64,000 bases of DNA from Verrucosispora sp. NA02020 (GCF_013364215.1 NZ_CP054923.1:6386001-6450000); one strand, 5' to 3'; numbered from the stretch's first letter, positions 26,332-35,966 are shown. A program made the numbers and translations. Notes: generated by a model not told the origin, from the letters alone.

Positions 26332-27290
26332 AGGGCCACCCGGACGGCGGCGGTCAGCACGAGCTGGGCCAGCGCGGTCGGCACCAGCACCAGCCAGCAG
26401 AGCCGCTGCAACTGGTCCTCCCGCAACCGGGGGTAGGAGACCCGCAGCCAGATGATCACGAAGCTGACGGCGGCCACCTTGAGCAGGGTCCAGAGCCAAC
26501 CGAGCTGGTCGTCCGCGAACGGCCCCTGCCATCCGCCGAGGAACAGCACGGTGGTCAGGGCGGCGATCACCACGATCCCGACGTACTCGGCCAGCAGCAG
26601 GAACGCGAACCGCAGTCCGGTGTACTCGGTCATGTACCCGAACACCAGCTCGGAGTCGGCCACCGGCATGTCGAACGGCGGCCGGCGGATCTCGGCCAGA
26701 CCCGCCACGAAGAACACCACCATCGCCGGGGCCTGCCAGATCAGCCACCACGGCTGCCACGCCTCGACGATGCCGGAGAGACTCAACGTGCCGGCGGCCA
26801 TCGCCACCGACGCGGCGGCCAGCACCAGCGGCAGCTCGTAGCCGAGCAGTTGAGCGGCACCCCGCAGCCCACCGAGCAGGCTGAACTTGTTGGCCGAGGC
26901 CCAGGCCGACATCAGCACGGCCAGCACCCCCACGCCGACCACCGCCAGCACGAAGAACAGACCCACGTCGAGCGGCTGACCGACGAGGTCGTTCGGGCCG
27001 AGCGGGATCACCAGCAGGGCGAGCAGGTACGGCACCAGGGCCACCGCCGGGGCCAGCCGGAACACCGGCCGGTCCGCCGCGCGGGGGGTGACGTCCTCCT
27101 TCTGCACGAACTTCACCCCGTCGGCGACGAGCTGCGCCCAACCGTGGAACGCGCCCGCGTACATCGGGCCGAGCCGACCCTGCATGTGCGCCATCACCTT
27201 GTGCTCGGCCTGACCCACCAGCAGCGGCAGGACGAGGAAGGCGGCCACCACCCCACCGATGCGGATCACCAGTTCCAGCCAGAGCGGCAT
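26328..27290 (-). CDS. nuoH: NADH-quinone oxidoreductase subunit H
   Basis: This 320-residue protein is the NuoH subunit at the junction of the two arms, where quinone binds. Conserved loops are LVGQAEHKVMAHMQGRLGPM, VKFVQKEDVTP, AEIRRPPFDMPVADSELVFG and TEYTGLRFAFLLLAEY, all intact. The ATG at 27290 overlaps the nuoC stop (ATGA), so the two are coupled. The stop codon lies inside palindromic element copy A. Confidence 0.97.
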   Translation of the reverse strand: MPLWLELVIRIGGVVAAFLVLPLLVGQAEHKVMAHMQGRLGPMYAGAFHGWAQLVADGVKFVQKEDVTPRAADRPVFRLAPAVALVPYLLALLVIPLGPNDLVGQPLDVGLFFVLAVVGVGVLAVLMSAWASANKFSLLGGLRGAAQLLGYELPLVLAAASVAMAAGTLSLSGIVEAWQPWWLIWQAPAMVVFFVAGLAEIRRPPFDMPVADSELVFGYMTEYTGLRFAFLLLAEYVGIVVIAALTTVLFLGGWQGPFADDQLGWLWTLLKVAAVSFVIIWLRVSYPRLREDQLQRLCWLVLVPTALAQLVLTAAVRVAL

Positions 27291-28102
27291 CAGGGCGTAC
27301 CCTCCTCGCCGGCTCCGGGCTCCGCCGGATCCGCCGCAGGGCCGGACTTCGCCGGGTCCGCGGCGGGGGCGGGTCCGGATTCCGTCGGGTCCGCCTCGGG
27401 GGCGGCGGCCCTGGGGGTACGCGGTGGGCGCGTACCCGGTGCCGGTCGGGCCGGACGCTCCCGAGCGGGCCGCGCCGGGGTACCGCCGCGGGGGCCCTCC
27501 CCGACACCACCGGCCCCGGCCGGGGTCGGCACCACGCCCCACTCCCCGGGTGCGGGTACGCCCGGCGGGCGGATCGGCCGCCGCCCGCCACCGGCTTCGG
27601 ACTCGCCCGGTTCCTTCGCCCCCGGCCAGGGCTTCGCGACCCGGGAGGCGAGCACGAACTCCTTGCGCAGCGGATGGCCCTCGAACTCCGGCGGCAGCAG
27701 CAACGGTCGCAGATCGGCGTGCCCGGCGAAGTCGATGCCGAACATCTCGTGGGTCTCCCGCTCGTGCCAGGCGGCACCCGGGTAGACCGACACCACCGAG
27801 TCGACCGTGGGCGTGGCCCGGGACACCCGGGTCCGCAGCAGCACCCCGTGCCGGTGCGTGGTGGACCAGAGGTGAGCCACCACGTCGAACCCGTCGGCCA
27901 GCTCGTCGACCGCGGAGAGCCAGTCGAAGTAGTCGCAGGCCAGCTCCGGGTCGTCCCGCACCGCGAGCAACGCCGCCCGCCACTGCTGCGGGGGTACGTC
28001 GACGGTGGCCCGGGAGTGCGCCTGACCCCCGGAGAGCGTCGCGGTGGCCTCGACGGGGGCGAGCAGCGTGACGAGCCGCCGGCCGACCTCTTCCGGTGTC
28101 AT
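27290..28102 (-). CDS. nuoC: NADH-quinone oxidoreductase subunit C with long tail
   Basis: This 270-residue protein is the 30-kDa subunit of complex I. The family domain covers about residues 1-155 and includes the signature ERETHEMFGIDF at 114-125 and HPLRKEF at 143-149. The remaining 115 residues are low complexity, rich in Pro, Ala, Gly and Arg, with repeats such as PAADPAKSGPAADPAEP. I chose the ATG at 28102. No nuoA, nuoB or nuoD gene stands next to it; a glucose-dehydrogenase-like gene is divergent from it instead. Confidence 0.93.
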   Translation of the reverse strand: MTPEEVGRRLVTLLAPVEATATLSGGQAHSRATVDVPPQQWRAALLAVRDDPELACDYFDWLSAVDELADGFDVVAHLWSTTHRHGVLLRTRVSRATPTVDSVVSVYPGAAWHERETHEMFGIDFAGHADLRPLLLPPEFEGHPLRKEFVLASRVAKPWPGAKEPGESEAGGGRRPIRPPGVPAPGEWGVVPTPAGAGGVGEGPRGGTPARPARERPARPAPGTRPPRTPRAAAPEADPTESGPAPAADPAKSGPAADPAEPGAGEEGTP

Positions 28103-28258
28103 GCCGCTGATCCTAGGGCGTGTCCGGCCGCCCGTGCCCGGCTGCGAGCCGGGTCCTGCGGTCGGTGACCCGGCCCACGGCCCGGCCGGTGGTGCGCGGC
28201 CGGGTGGAGATCCCGGCTTTGCCGGCGGCGGCCCGTCGGCGCCCGACAGGATGGGCCG

Positions 28259-29305
28259 GTGCGCGCTGTGACCGTGACCCCGGGAGTACCCGGCTCGCTG
28301 CGACTGCTCGACGACTACCCGGAACCCGCCACCGAGGAGGGCGCGATCCTGGTCGAGGCCGTCGCGGTGGGAGTCTGCGGCACCGACATCGAGATCATCG
28401 ACGGGCAGTACGGCGAGGCGCCGCCCGGCGCCGACCGGCTGGTGCTCGGACACGAGTCGCTGGGCCGGGTGCTGGAGGATCCGACCGGCACGCTGCAGAC
28501 CGGTGACCTGGTCGCCGGGATCGTCCGGCACCCGGACCCGCTGCCCTGCCCGAACTGCGCGGTGGACGAGTGGGACATGTGCCGCAACGGCCTGTTCACC
28601 GAACACGGCATCAAGGGACTGCCGGGGTTCGCCCGCGAGCGGTGGCGGCTGCAACCCCGGTTCGCCGTCGGCCTCGACCCGGAGCTGGGCGAGGTGGGCG
28701 TCCTGCTCGAACCGACGAGCGTGGTGGTCAAGGCGTGGGACCACATCGACCGGATCGGGCGGCGGGCGGAGTGGCAGCCGCGTACCGCCCTGATCACCGG
28801 TGCCGGGCCGATCGGCCTGCTGGCCGCCCTGCTGGCCAGCCAGCGGGGGTTGTCGGTGCACGTGCTCGACCTGGCCAGCGACGGACCCAAACCGGCGCTG
28901 GCCGGTGCACTCGGGGCCACGTACCACTCCGGGCCGGTCGAGGAACTCGACTTCGAGCCGGACGTGATCGTCGAGTGCACCGGCGCACCGGTGGTCGTCC
29001 TGGAGGCCATGTGCAAGGTCGCACCGACCGGGATCGTCTGCCTGGCCGGGGTCTCCAGCGGCGGCCGGATCATCGACTTCGACGCCGGTGCGCTCAACCG
29101 CACCCTGGTGCTGGAGAACAACGTCGTCTTCGGGTCGGTGAACGCCAACCGGCGGCACTGGGAAGCCGCCGCCGAGGCGTTGGCCCGCGCCGACCGGGAC
29201 TGGCTCGGCGCGCTGATCACCCGCCGGGTGCCGCTGTCGGAGTACGCCTCGGCCTACTCCCCCGGCCCTCAGGACATCAAGGTCGTCATCGACTTCGGCG
29301 CCTGA
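28259..29305 (+). CDS. Glucose 1-dehydrogenase-like zinc alcohol dehydrogenase
   Basis: This 348-residue protein is a medium-chain zinc dehydrogenase resembling archaeal-type glucose 1-dehydrogenases. The catalytic zinc ligands appear as Cys40 in VGVCGTDIE and His65-Glu66 in LGHESLG. A structural-zinc lobe contains CPNCAVDEWDMC, with three cysteines rather than four. The Rossmann motif is ITGAGPIGLLAA. It should oxidise an aldose to its lactone with NAD(P). The GTG at 28259 follows AGGATGG. It is divergent from nuoC. Confidence 0.88.
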   Translation: MRAVTVTPGVPGSLRLLDDYPEPATEEGAILVEAVAVGVCGTDIEIIDGQYGEAPPGADRLVLGHESLGRVLEDPTGTLQTGDLVAGIVRHPDPLPCPNCAVDEWDMCRNGLFTEHGIKGLPGFARERWRLQPRFAVGLDPELGEVGVLLEPTSVVVKAWDHIDRIGRRAEWQPRTALITGAGPIGLLAALLASQRGLSVHVLDLASDGPKPALAGALGATYHSGPVEELDFEPDVIVECTGAPVVVLEAMCKVAPTGIVCLAGVSSGGRIIDFDAGALNRTLVLENNVVFGSVNANRRHWEAAAEALARADRDWLGALITRRVPLSEYASAYSPGPQDIKVVIDFGA

Positions 29306-29322
29306 CCGGCCTCCCGGAGCTG

Positions 29323-30636
29323 CTACACGCCCGGCAGTTCACCGTTGCGGAACAGGTCCACGAAGAGCTGATGGTCCTGCCGGGCCCGCACACCGTACGC
29401 GTGGGCGAAGTCGACCAGGTGCGCGACGAAGCCGGCGGGGTCCGCGTCGACGGCCGCGACGATCGCCTCCTCGGTCGAATAGTCGACCAGGTCGTGGCTG
29501 GACTCGTCGTCGGCGACCGAGTGCATCCGGGCGACCGCCCGACCGAGGTCGGCCAGCACCCCGGCCAGTTCTTCGGGCTCGTTGACGTCCGCCCAGTCGA
29601 GGTCGGCGGCGTACGGGGAGACCTCGGCGACGAGTTGACCCACCCCGTCCAGCTCGGTGAAGCCGACCCACGGGTCGGCGTGCGCCTGGAGGGCGCGCTG
29701 CGACTCGGCCGTCCGGTGGCCCTGGTGGCGGAAGTAGCCACGGACACGCTCGTCGTCGACGTAGCGGGCGACCGCCGGGACCTGGGCCTGCTTCATGTAG
29801 ATCAGGACGTCGTTCTCCAGCGCCTGGGTGTGCCCCTCCAGCAGCAGGTTGTACGACGGCAGCCCGGCCGAGCCGATCCCCACCCCCTTGCGCAGCACCA
29901 CGTCCTTGATCTGCGCCGCCACCGGCCGGGTCTGGGTGCTGGCGGGCAGCGTGTCCAGGTAGTCCTGGAAGGCGGCGCAGACCCGCGCCCGGACGTCGTC
30001 GTCCACCTCGTACACGCCGTCGCGCAGCGAGAACCGCCGCTCGTACTGGTCCACGGTGGTCTGCTCGCGCAGCAGGTCGACCCGGGTGTTGAGGCGGGCC
30101 TGCTGGAGCACCCGGCGCAGGACGCCGTCGGCGTTGTCCAGCGTGATGGAACCGATCGCGTCGTCACCGCCGGCGGCGATGGCCCGCAGCTCGGTCAGGT
30201 AGTGCTCGGCGAACGCCGTCACCAGGTCGCTGATCACCCGGTCGGAGAGCGCCTTGGTGTAGCCGATCAGGGCCACGCTGGCGACGAAGCGCCGCAGGTC
30301 CCAGGTGAACGGCCCGACGTACGCCTCGTCGAAGTCGTTGACGTTGAAGACGAGTTGGCCGGAGCCGTTCATGTAGGTGCCGAAGTTCTCCGCGTGCAGG
30401 TCGCCGTGGATCCACACCCGGCTGGTCTGCTCGTCGAGGAACCGCTCGTCGGCGAAGTCGCCACGCTGGTCGGCATAGAAGACGCTGGCACTGCCCCGGT
30501 AGAACGCGAACGGCGACGCGGCCATCTTGCGGAACTTGCGCCGGAAGGCGGCCGGGTCGAGCGCCATCAGGGTGCCGAACTCCTCGGTCAGCACCTTGAC
30601 GATGAAGGCGGAGCGCGGCTCCGCGAAGTCGGTCAT
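29323..30636 (-). CDS. DUF2252 family protein
   Basis: This 437-residue protein matches the DUF2252 family, which has a kinase-like fold of unproven function. The signature stretches are SPFAFYRGSASVFYAD (residues 41-56), WIHGDLHAENFG and FNVNDFDEAYVGPFTWDLRR; HGDxHxxN and the NDFD motif resemble the catalytic and metal sites of aminoglycoside phosphotransferases. It ends 17 bases from the dehydrogenase stop (convergent) and follows nuoB on the same strand after a gap of 90 bases. Confidence 0.9.
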   Translation of the reverse strand: MTDFAEPRSAFIVKVLTEEFGTLMALDPAAFRRKFRKMAASPFAFYRGSASVFYADQRGDFADERFLDEQTSRVWIHGDLHAENFGTYMNGSGQLVFNVNDFDEAYVGPFTWDLRRFVASVALIGYTKALSDRVISDLVTAFAEHYLTELRAIAAGGDDAIGSITLDNADGVLRRVLQQARLNTRVDLLREQTTVDQYERRFSLRDGVYEVDDDVRARVCAAFQDYLDTLPASTQTRPVAAQIKDVVLRKGVGIGSAGLPSYNLLLEGHTQALENDVLIYMKQAQVPAVARYVDDERVRGYFRHQGHRTAESQRALQAHADPWVGFTELDGVGQLVAEVSPYAADLDWADVNEPEELAGVLADLGRAVARMHSVADDESSHDLVDYSTEEAIVAAVDADPAGFVAHLVDFAHAYGVRARQDHQLFVDLFRNGELPGV

Positions 30637-30726
30637 GACCGCACGCTAGCGCCCGGCCGCCACCGTGGCGGCTACCGCGCCGAGCGGGGTGCCCCGCTGG
30701 CCCCGGATCGGGCGTCGCCGCGAGTT

Positions 30727-31350
30727 TCAGGAGGTCGGAGGGCGTACCGGCGGGGCGGTGAGGGAGGCCGCGTCGCGGGGTGGCACAGCCGGTGGGGCGC
30801 CGTCGGCGGGCCGCGCGTCGGCCGGTGGGGCGCCGTCGGCGGACGGTGCGTCGGCCGGTGAGGCGAGCGGGTCGGGGCGGGGTACGCCGCCGATGCCGGA
30901 CTGCTCGGCGGCGATCTTCTCCTGGAGGCGGAGGATGCCGTGCAGCAGCGCCTCGGGCCGGGGCGGGCAGCCCGGCACGTAGACGTCGACCGGGATGAGC
31001 TGGTCGACACCCTTGGTCACCGAGTACGAGTCCCAGTACGGGCCGCCGCAGTTGGAGCAGGCGCCGAACGAGATGACGTACTTGGGCTCGGGCATCTGGT
31101 CGTAGAGCCGCTTGATCGCCGGGGCCATCTTGTCGGTGACCGTGCCGGAGACCACCATCAGGTCGGCCTGGCGGGGGCCGTGCGCGAACGGGATCACGCC
31201 GAGCCGCATGAAGTCGTGCCGGGACATGCTGGTCGCGATGAACTCGATGGCGCAGCAGGCCAGCCCGAAGTTGAAGACCCAGAGCGAATACCGCCGGCCC
31301 CAGTTGAGCACGAACCGGATCGGCTCGCCGAGCACCGCCGGTAGCTGCAC
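30727..31350 (-). CDS. nuoB: NADH-quinone oxidoreductase subunit B with long tail
   Basis: This 207-residue protein is the NuoB subunit that holds cluster N2, the last iron-sulfur centre before quinone. Its ligands Cys32 and Cys33 (GLACCAIEF), Cys98 (GACSNC) and Cys128 (PGCPPRPEA) are all present. From about residue 155 it has a 50-residue Pro/Ala/Asp tail built from near-repeats of [15 protein letters not shown] chose the GTG at 31350, about seven bases after AAGGGGA; a TTG ten codons upstream is less likely. It is separated from nuoC by two unrelated genes. Confidence 0.94.
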   Translation of the reverse strand: MQLPAVLGEPIRFVLNWGRRYSLWVFNFGLACCAIEFIATSMSRHDFMRLGVIPFAHGPRQADLMVVSGTVTDKMAPAIKRLYDQMPEPKYVISFGACSNCGGPYWDSYSVTKGVDQLIPVDVYVPGCPPRPEALLHGILRLQEKIAAEQSGIGGVPRPDPLASPADAPSADGAPPADARPADGAPPAVPPRDAASLTAPPVRPPTS

Positions 31351-31414
31351 GACCGTCCCCTTCCCGTCCCCGACAGTCAACCACAGCGCCCGTCCGGCCC
31401 GGCCGGGCCGCTCG

Positions 31415-31468
31415 GTAAGGAGGGGTCCCCTGCTAACGCCTCGTGTATATGAAGGGCCCCCTCCTAAC
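31415..31468. repeat. Dispersed palindromic element, copy B
   Basis: This copy is the most diverged in its arms: GTAAGGAGGGGTCCCC opens it and GGGCCCCCTCCTAAC closes it, with the core AACGCCTCGT between them. It begins 11 bases beyond the stop of the PLP gene and lies upstream of nuoB. It runs in the opposite sense to copies A and D relative to the preceding gene. Confidence 0.75.
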
Positions 31469-31478
31469 AAGAAAGCGC

Positions 31479-32954
31479 TCAGAACGACGGGCGTTGCAGC
31501 AGACTCACGAACTCCACCAGGAGGCGCTCCCGCAGCGCGGGTGGGGCGGCGTCCAGGAGAGTGTTCACCGGTGCCATCCGGTCCGGCAGTCCACCGCCAC
31601 CACCGAGGCCCAGTCCGGCGGCCAGCCCGGCGACCAGGTCGGCGGTGAGCGCCTCCGGGGTGAGCGCCCCGGCCAACGCGAGCAGGTCCGGCGGCAACGC
31701 GACCGGGCCGGCCGCCTCGGCCGCCGCGACCGCCTCGGCCAGGTCGGCGCCGAACTCCGCCGCCGTCGGCGCGACCGCCGCGGTCACCGTCAGGTGCACG
31801 CTGCACGGCATACCGGCGTACGCGAGCTGGGGCTGGGTGTGCCAACCCCGCGCGGCCAACTCGTCGACCAGGACGAACAGGTCGGGGCCGGACTCGGTGG
31901 CGGTGAAGCAGACCACGGTCGACTCGGGCTCGGCGACCAGCCGCAGCCCGTCGACGCCGCGCACCGCGTCGGCCAGTACCCGTACCGCCTCCCGGGTCCG
32001 GCGGGCCAGCTCCAGGTAACCGTCGTCGCCGAGATGGCGAAGGGTGGCGTACGCGGCGGCGATCGGACCACCGGACCGGGTGGAGGAGATCACCGGGTTG
32101 ACCATCGTGTACCCGGGCCAGTCGGCGTACGCGAAGTACTGCGGTGCGCGCAGCCCGGCATCACGGTGCAGCAGCACCGAGACGCCCTTCGGCGCGTAGG
32201 CGTACTTGTGCAGGTCCACCGAGATCGAGGTGACCCCGGTGACGGCGAAGTCGAACGCGGGCAGGTCGGCGCCGAGGCGACGCAGGTAGGGCAGGGTCCA
32301 GCCGCCGAAGCAGGCGTCCACGTGGCAGCGCACCCCGGCGGCGGCGGCCGTCTCGGCGATCTCTGCCACCGGGTCCACCACGCCGTGCGCGTACGAGGGG
32401 GCGGAGCAGACCACCAGCACGGTCTCCTGCGTGATCGCGGCGGCCACGTCGGCGACCGAGGGGCGGAGCGTGTCGGGGTCGACCGGCACCGTGTCGAGCG
32501 CCACCCGCAGGTAGTGGGCGGCCTTGGCGAACGCGGCGTGGGCACTGGCCGGCACCACGATCCGGGGTGCGGTGATCTCGGGCCGGGCGTCGCGGGCCGC
32601 CTTGACGGCCAGGATCAGCGACTCGGTGCCGCCACTGGTGACACTGCCGACCACCTCCGGCGCGCTCGTGCCGGGCCCGCCGCCGAGGACCCGCGCCGCC
32701 GCGCCGACCAGCGCGTTCTCCATCGTCAGCAGCGAGGGGAAGGCGGTCGGGTCGAGCCCGTTGACGTGTGCGCTCTCGGCGTACGCCGCCGCCGCCAACT
32801 CGTCCAGCCCGGCGACCGCCGCGTCGTACACGTACGCGAACAGTCGCCCGCCGTGCGTCGGCCGGTCGGCCTCCCGCAGCCTGCGGACCTCCGCCAACAC
32901 CTGTTCCGCCGGTACGCCGTGTGCCGGCAGTGCCGACCCGCTCTCGTCGATCAT
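31479..32954 (-). CDS. PLP-dependent decarboxylase/lyase (group II, sphingosine-phosphate-lyase-like)
   Basis: This 491-residue protein is a fold-type I PLP enzyme of the group II decarboxylase family. The cofactor lysine is Lys250 in [13 protein letters not shown]. The aspartate that holds the pyridine ring is Asp213 in HVDACFGGW, and SGGTES (107-112) binds phosphate. Overall it looks nearer to sphingosine-1-phosphate lyase and tyrosine decarboxylases than to glutamate decarboxylase, but the substrate cannot be read off. Its ATG overlaps the stop of the MFS gene (ATGA), which points to a transporter-enzyme pair. Confidence 0.88.
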   Translation of the reverse strand: MIDESGSALPAHGVPAEQVLAEVRRLREADRPTHGGRLFAYVYDAAVAGLDELAAAAYAESAHVNGLDPTAFPSLLTMENALVGAAARVLGGGPGTSAPEVVGSVTSGGTESLILAVKAARDARPEITAPRIVVPASAHAAFAKAAHYLRVALDTVPVDPDTLRPSVADVAAAITQETVLVVCSAPSYAHGVVDPVAEIAETAAAAGVRCHVDACFGGWTLPYLRRLGADLPAFDFAVTGVTSISVDLHKYAYAPKGVSVLLHRDAGLRAPQYFAYADWPGYTMVNPVISSTRSGGPIAAAYATLRHLGDDGYLELARRTREAVRVLADAVRGVDGLRLVAEPESTVVCFTATESGPDLFVLVDELAARGWHTQPQLAYAGMPCSVHLTVTAAVAPTAAEFGADLAEAVAAAEAAGPVALPPDLLALAGALTPEALTADLVAGLAAGLGLGGGGGLPDRMAPVNTLLDAAPPALRERLLVEFVSLLQRPSF

Positions 32955-34420
32955 GGAGTAGTGGTGCCCTTTCCGTGGCTTTCAACAGCATTCGTCCCGG
33001 CGACAACTCCATGATCGACGCCGGAGACACGGGGGGCGTCGGGAGCGTCGGGGAGGGGGGAGGCGTGGGGGGTGAGGGTGGCCAGGAGGGTGGGGGTCAG
33101 GTCGTAGGGGCGGAGCAGGAGGGTGGCCAGGCCGATCAGCAGGGCCGGGAGGAGGGTGAAGCCGAGCAGGACGCCCAGGCGGGCGGTGTCCGACTGGACC
33201 GCGGCGGTGCCGGTGGTGGAGGAGACGTAGCCGGTGAGCGCGAGCACCAGACCGAAGACGCCCGGACCGAGGGCCAGGCCGAAGGTCTCGCCGGCCGTCC
33301 AGAGGCCGGTGAAGACGCCCGCCTGCCGCCGGCCGGTGCGCGCCGTGTCGTACGCGATGCAGTCCGGGAGCATGGCCAGCGCGAACACCTGCTGACCGGC
33401 GTACCCGACGCCCAGCGCCGCCACCAGCAGATAGACCACGACGGCGGGCAGCACCGGCGCGGCGACCAGGGCCAGCCCACCGGCGGAGAGGATCAGCGAC
33501 GCGGCCACCAGGGCGGCCAGTTTGCCCAGCCGGGCACCCACCCGCGACCACAGCGGCATCACCACCAGCGCCGGTCCGACGAAGCAGAGGAACAGCAGGG
33601 TCGGACCGGTCGTCGGGTCGCGCAGGATCTGGTCGGCGAAGTACTGCACCCCGGCGAGGATCGTGGCCACCCCGGCGGACTGGACCACGAAGCAGAGCAG
33701 CAGCGCCCGGAACGGCCGGTTCCGACCGGCGACGGTGAGCTGGGCACGCAGGCTCGGCTCGCTCTCCCCGACCGAGCCCTGCGGGGCCGACCGGGTGCCG
33801 AGGAACGCGCCGACGGCACCGACCGCGATCAGGGCGGCCACGAAGACGCCCATCCAGCGGTGCCCCGGCACGCCACCGCCGGCGGCGTCGCGGACCAGCG
33901 GGGCCACCGCACCGGCGACCAGGATGGCCAGCGCCAACACCGCGATCCGCCAGGTCATCATCCGGGTACGTTCGGCGTAGTCGTCGGTCAGCTCGGCCGG
34001 CATCGCCACGTACGGCACCTGGAAGAAGGCGAACGCGGTGGCCGTCGCCAGGAAGGCGATCGCCACGTACGCCCCGGCGGCCGGTCCGGCGCCGAACGGC
34101 GCGGCGAAGATCGACCCGAACAGCACGGCCAACGCCAACCCACCGACGAGCAGGTACGGCCGGCGGGCACCCCACCTCGACCGGGTCCGGTCGGAGATCC
34201 GCCCGGCGACCGGGTTGACCAGCACGTCCCACGCCTTCGGCAAGAGCACCAGCAGGGCCGCCACTCCGGCGGCCACCCCGAGCGTGTCGGTCAGGTACGG
34301 CAACAGCAGCAGCCCCGGCACGGTGCCGAAGGCTCCCGTGGCCAGCGAACCGAGCGCGTACCCGGCGTGCACCTTGCGCGGCAACCCGGCCGCCCCTGCT
34401 CCACCCGGCGACGCGTTCAT
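32951..34420 (-). CDS. MFS transporter, GPH (glycoside-pentoside-hexuronide) type
   Basis: This 489-residue protein is a sugar-cation symporter-like transporter. The family motif appears as GRISDRTRSRWGARRPYLLVG at about residues 73-93, and the second half contains LPDCIAYDTARTGRRQAGVFTG. About twelve helices are seen, with a hydrophilic C-terminal tail of about 45 residues. A possible promoter (TAACAT) lies nine bases before the ATG inside the end of the upstream gene. The overlap with the PLP gene suggests the transported compound is its substrate or product. Confidence 0.9.
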   Translation of the reverse strand: MNASPGGAGAAGLPRKVHAGYALGSLATGAFGTVPGLLLLPYLTDTLGVAAGVAALLVLLPKAWDVLVNPVAGRISDRTRSRWGARRPYLLVGGLALAVLFGSIFAAPFGAGPAAGAYVAIAFLATATAFAFFQVPYVAMPAELTDDYAERTRMMTWRIAVLALAILVAGAVAPLVRDAAGGGVPGHRWMGVFVAALIAVGAVGAFLGTRSAPQGSVGESEPSLRAQLTVAGRNRPFRALLLCFVVQSAGVATILAGVQYFADQILRDPTTGPTLLFLCFVGPALVVMPLWSRVGARLGKLAALVAASLILSAGGLALVAAPVLPAVVVYLLVAALGVGYAGQQVFALAMLPDCIAYDTARTGRRQAGVFTGLWTAGETFGLALGPGVFGLVLALTGYVSSTTGTAAVQSDTARLGVLLGFTLLPALLIGLATLLLRPYDLTPTLLATLTPHASPLPDAPDAPRVSGVDHGVVAGTNAVESHGKGTTTP

Positions 34421-34452
34421 GGCGCCGAATGTTACTCACGTTATGGCGCGGG

Positions 34453-34767
34453 TCACATCCCCTCTCCGGGCTGCCACTGCGCCGCCCGCATGTCGACCCG
34501 GCCCGCGCGCAGCGGCGTACCCTCGCTGAGCCACCGCGCCCGCGCCTCGGCGGCGAGGCGTGGTGGCATCGTGCCGGTGGCGTTGACCACGCGGTGCCAG
34601 CCGACGGCCCCACCGTGCCGCGCCATGATCGATCCGATGAGTCGGGCGGACGCCCGTCCGGAGCGCTCGGCGAGCGCGTCGGCCACCCCGCCGTACGACA
34701 TCACCCGGCCCGGCGGTATCCGGTCGACGAGCTCCAGCACCGCCTCGACGTACTCGTCTGGTGTCAC
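34453..34767 (-). CDS. Alkyltransferase-like protein (ATL), MGMT family
   Basis: This 104-residue protein has the DNA-binding domain of O6-alkylguanine-DNA alkyltransferases: IPPGRVMSYGGVADAL and ARLIGSIMARHG lead to GWHRVVNATG. True enzymes have PCHR; here Trp57 replaces the acceptor Cys, so it is an alkyltransferase-like protein that marks alkylated guanine for nucleotide excision repair instead of repairing it. The GTG at 34767 has no clear ribosome site. A related protein lies in the matching M. tuberculosis neighbourhood. It may be co-transcribed with the MFS gene 32 bases on. Confidence 0.92.
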   Translation of the reverse strand: MTPDEYVEAVLELVDRIPPGRVMSYGGVADALAERSGRASARLIGSIMARHGGAVGWHRVVNATGTMPPRLAAEARARWLSEGTPLRAGRVDMRAAQWQPGEGM

Positions 34768-34828
34768 AAGCGGCCAGACTATGGGAAGGCCGCCGGGCCG
34801 TACCGCGCCGACCACGCAGAATAGGCGG

Positions 34829-35938
34829 GTGCGTGACGCGGTAACGGCGGCCCGGCGGGTCGTTGTCAAGATCGGTTCCTCCTCGTTGACCACCGCCACC
34901 GGCGGTCTGGACGACGGGCGGGTGGACGCGTTGGTCGACGCCCTCGGGACACGGATGGCCGACGGACGTGAGGTCGTGCTGGTCTCCTCCGGCGCGATCG
35001 CCGCCGGCCTGGCCCCGCTCGGGCTCTCCCGGCGACCACGGGACCTGGCCACCCAGCAGGCCGCCGCGAGCGTCGGTCAGGGCCTGCTGATCAGGCGGTA
35101 CGCTGCCGCCTTCGCCCGGCACGACCGGACCGTCGGGCAGGTGCTGCTCACCGTCGACGACGTGACCCGCCGGGCGCACTACCGCAACGCGTACCGCACC
35201 CTGCGCAAGCTGTTGGATCTGCGGGCGGTGCCGATCGTCAACGAGAACGACACGGTCGCCACCGAGGAGATCCGGTTCGGCGACAACGACCGGCTGGCCG
35301 CGCTGGTGGCCGCGCTCGTCGACGCCGACCTGCTGGTGCTCCTCTCCGACGTCGACGCGCTCTGGACCGGCAACCCGTCACGTCCCGGTGCCCGCCGGAT
35401 CGCCGAGGTACGCGACGAGTCGGACCTGGTCGGAGTCGACGTCGGCGGTGCCGGGCGGGCCGGTGTCGGCACCGGTGGCATGGTGACCAAGGTCGAGGCG
35501 GCCCGGATCGCCACCGGATTCGGCATCCCGGTGGTGCTGACCTCCGCGCCGCAGGCGGTCGCGGCGCTGGCCGGTGAGCCGGTCGGCACCTTCTTCCATC
35601 CCAGTGTCAGCCGCCCGGCCGCGCGGCTGTTCTGGCTGGCGCACGCCACCGCGCCCCGGGGACGGCTGCACCTCGACCCCGGCGCGGTCGCCGCGGTGGT
35701 GGGCCGCCGCAAGTCGCTGCTGCCGGCCGGGATCACCGCCGTGGACGGGGCGTTCACCGCCGGCGACCCGGTCGACCTGGTCGACACCTCCGGCGCGCCG
35801 GTCGCCCGGGGACTGGTCAACTACGACGCGGTCGAGCTGCCCGGCCTGCTCGGGCGGTCCACCTCGGATCTTGCCGCAGCGCTCGGTCCGGCGTACGAAC
35901 GGGAGGTCGTCCACCGCGACGACCTGGTGTTGCTGTGA
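34829..35938 (+). CDS. proB: Glutamate 5-kinase
   Basis: This 369-residue protein catalyses the first step of proline synthesis, phosphorylation of glutamate. The kinase domain shows [10 protein letters not shown] at about residues 11-20, [20 protein letters not shown] and [15 protein letters not shown]; the last 80 or so residues form the PUA domain. I chose the GTG at 34829. Only a weak site precedes it, and CAGAAT lies six bases upstream like a -10 box, so the message may be leaderless. proA follows after a gap of 94 bases filled by palindromic element copy C. Confidence 0.96.
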   Translation: MRDAVTAARRVVVKIGSSSLTTATGGLDDGRVDALVDALGTRMADGREVVLVSSGAIAAGLAPLGLSRRPRDLATQQAAASVGQGLLIRRYAAAFARHDRTVGQVLLTVDDVTRRAHYRNAYRTLRKLLDLRAVPIVNENDTVATEEIRFGDNDRLAALVAALVDADLLVLLSDVDALWTGNPSRPGARRIAEVRDESDLVGVDVGGAGRAGVGTGGMVTKVEAARIATGFGIPVVLTSAPQAVAALAGEPVGTFFHPSVSRPAARLFWLAHATAPRGRLHLDPGAVAAVVGRRKSLLPAGITAVDGAFTAGDPVDLVDTSGAPVARGLVNYDAVELPGLLGRSTSDLAAALGPAYEREVVHRDDLVLL

Positions 35939-35966
35939 GCGGACGATCCGCCGGCTTGAAGTGATT

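Noticed and set aside
34453..34767. Active O6-methylguanine-DNA methyltransferase
   Set aside because: The acceptor Cys of PCHR is replaced (GWHR), so it cannot accept an alkyl group; it is an alkyltransferase-like protein.
32768..34828. A very long plus-strand open frame running into proB
   Set aside because: It lies opposite the GPH transporter and PLP genes, which have clear protein motifs, and its own translation is low complexity. Such frames arise from the GC bias of genuine genes on the other strand; the real proB begins at 34829.
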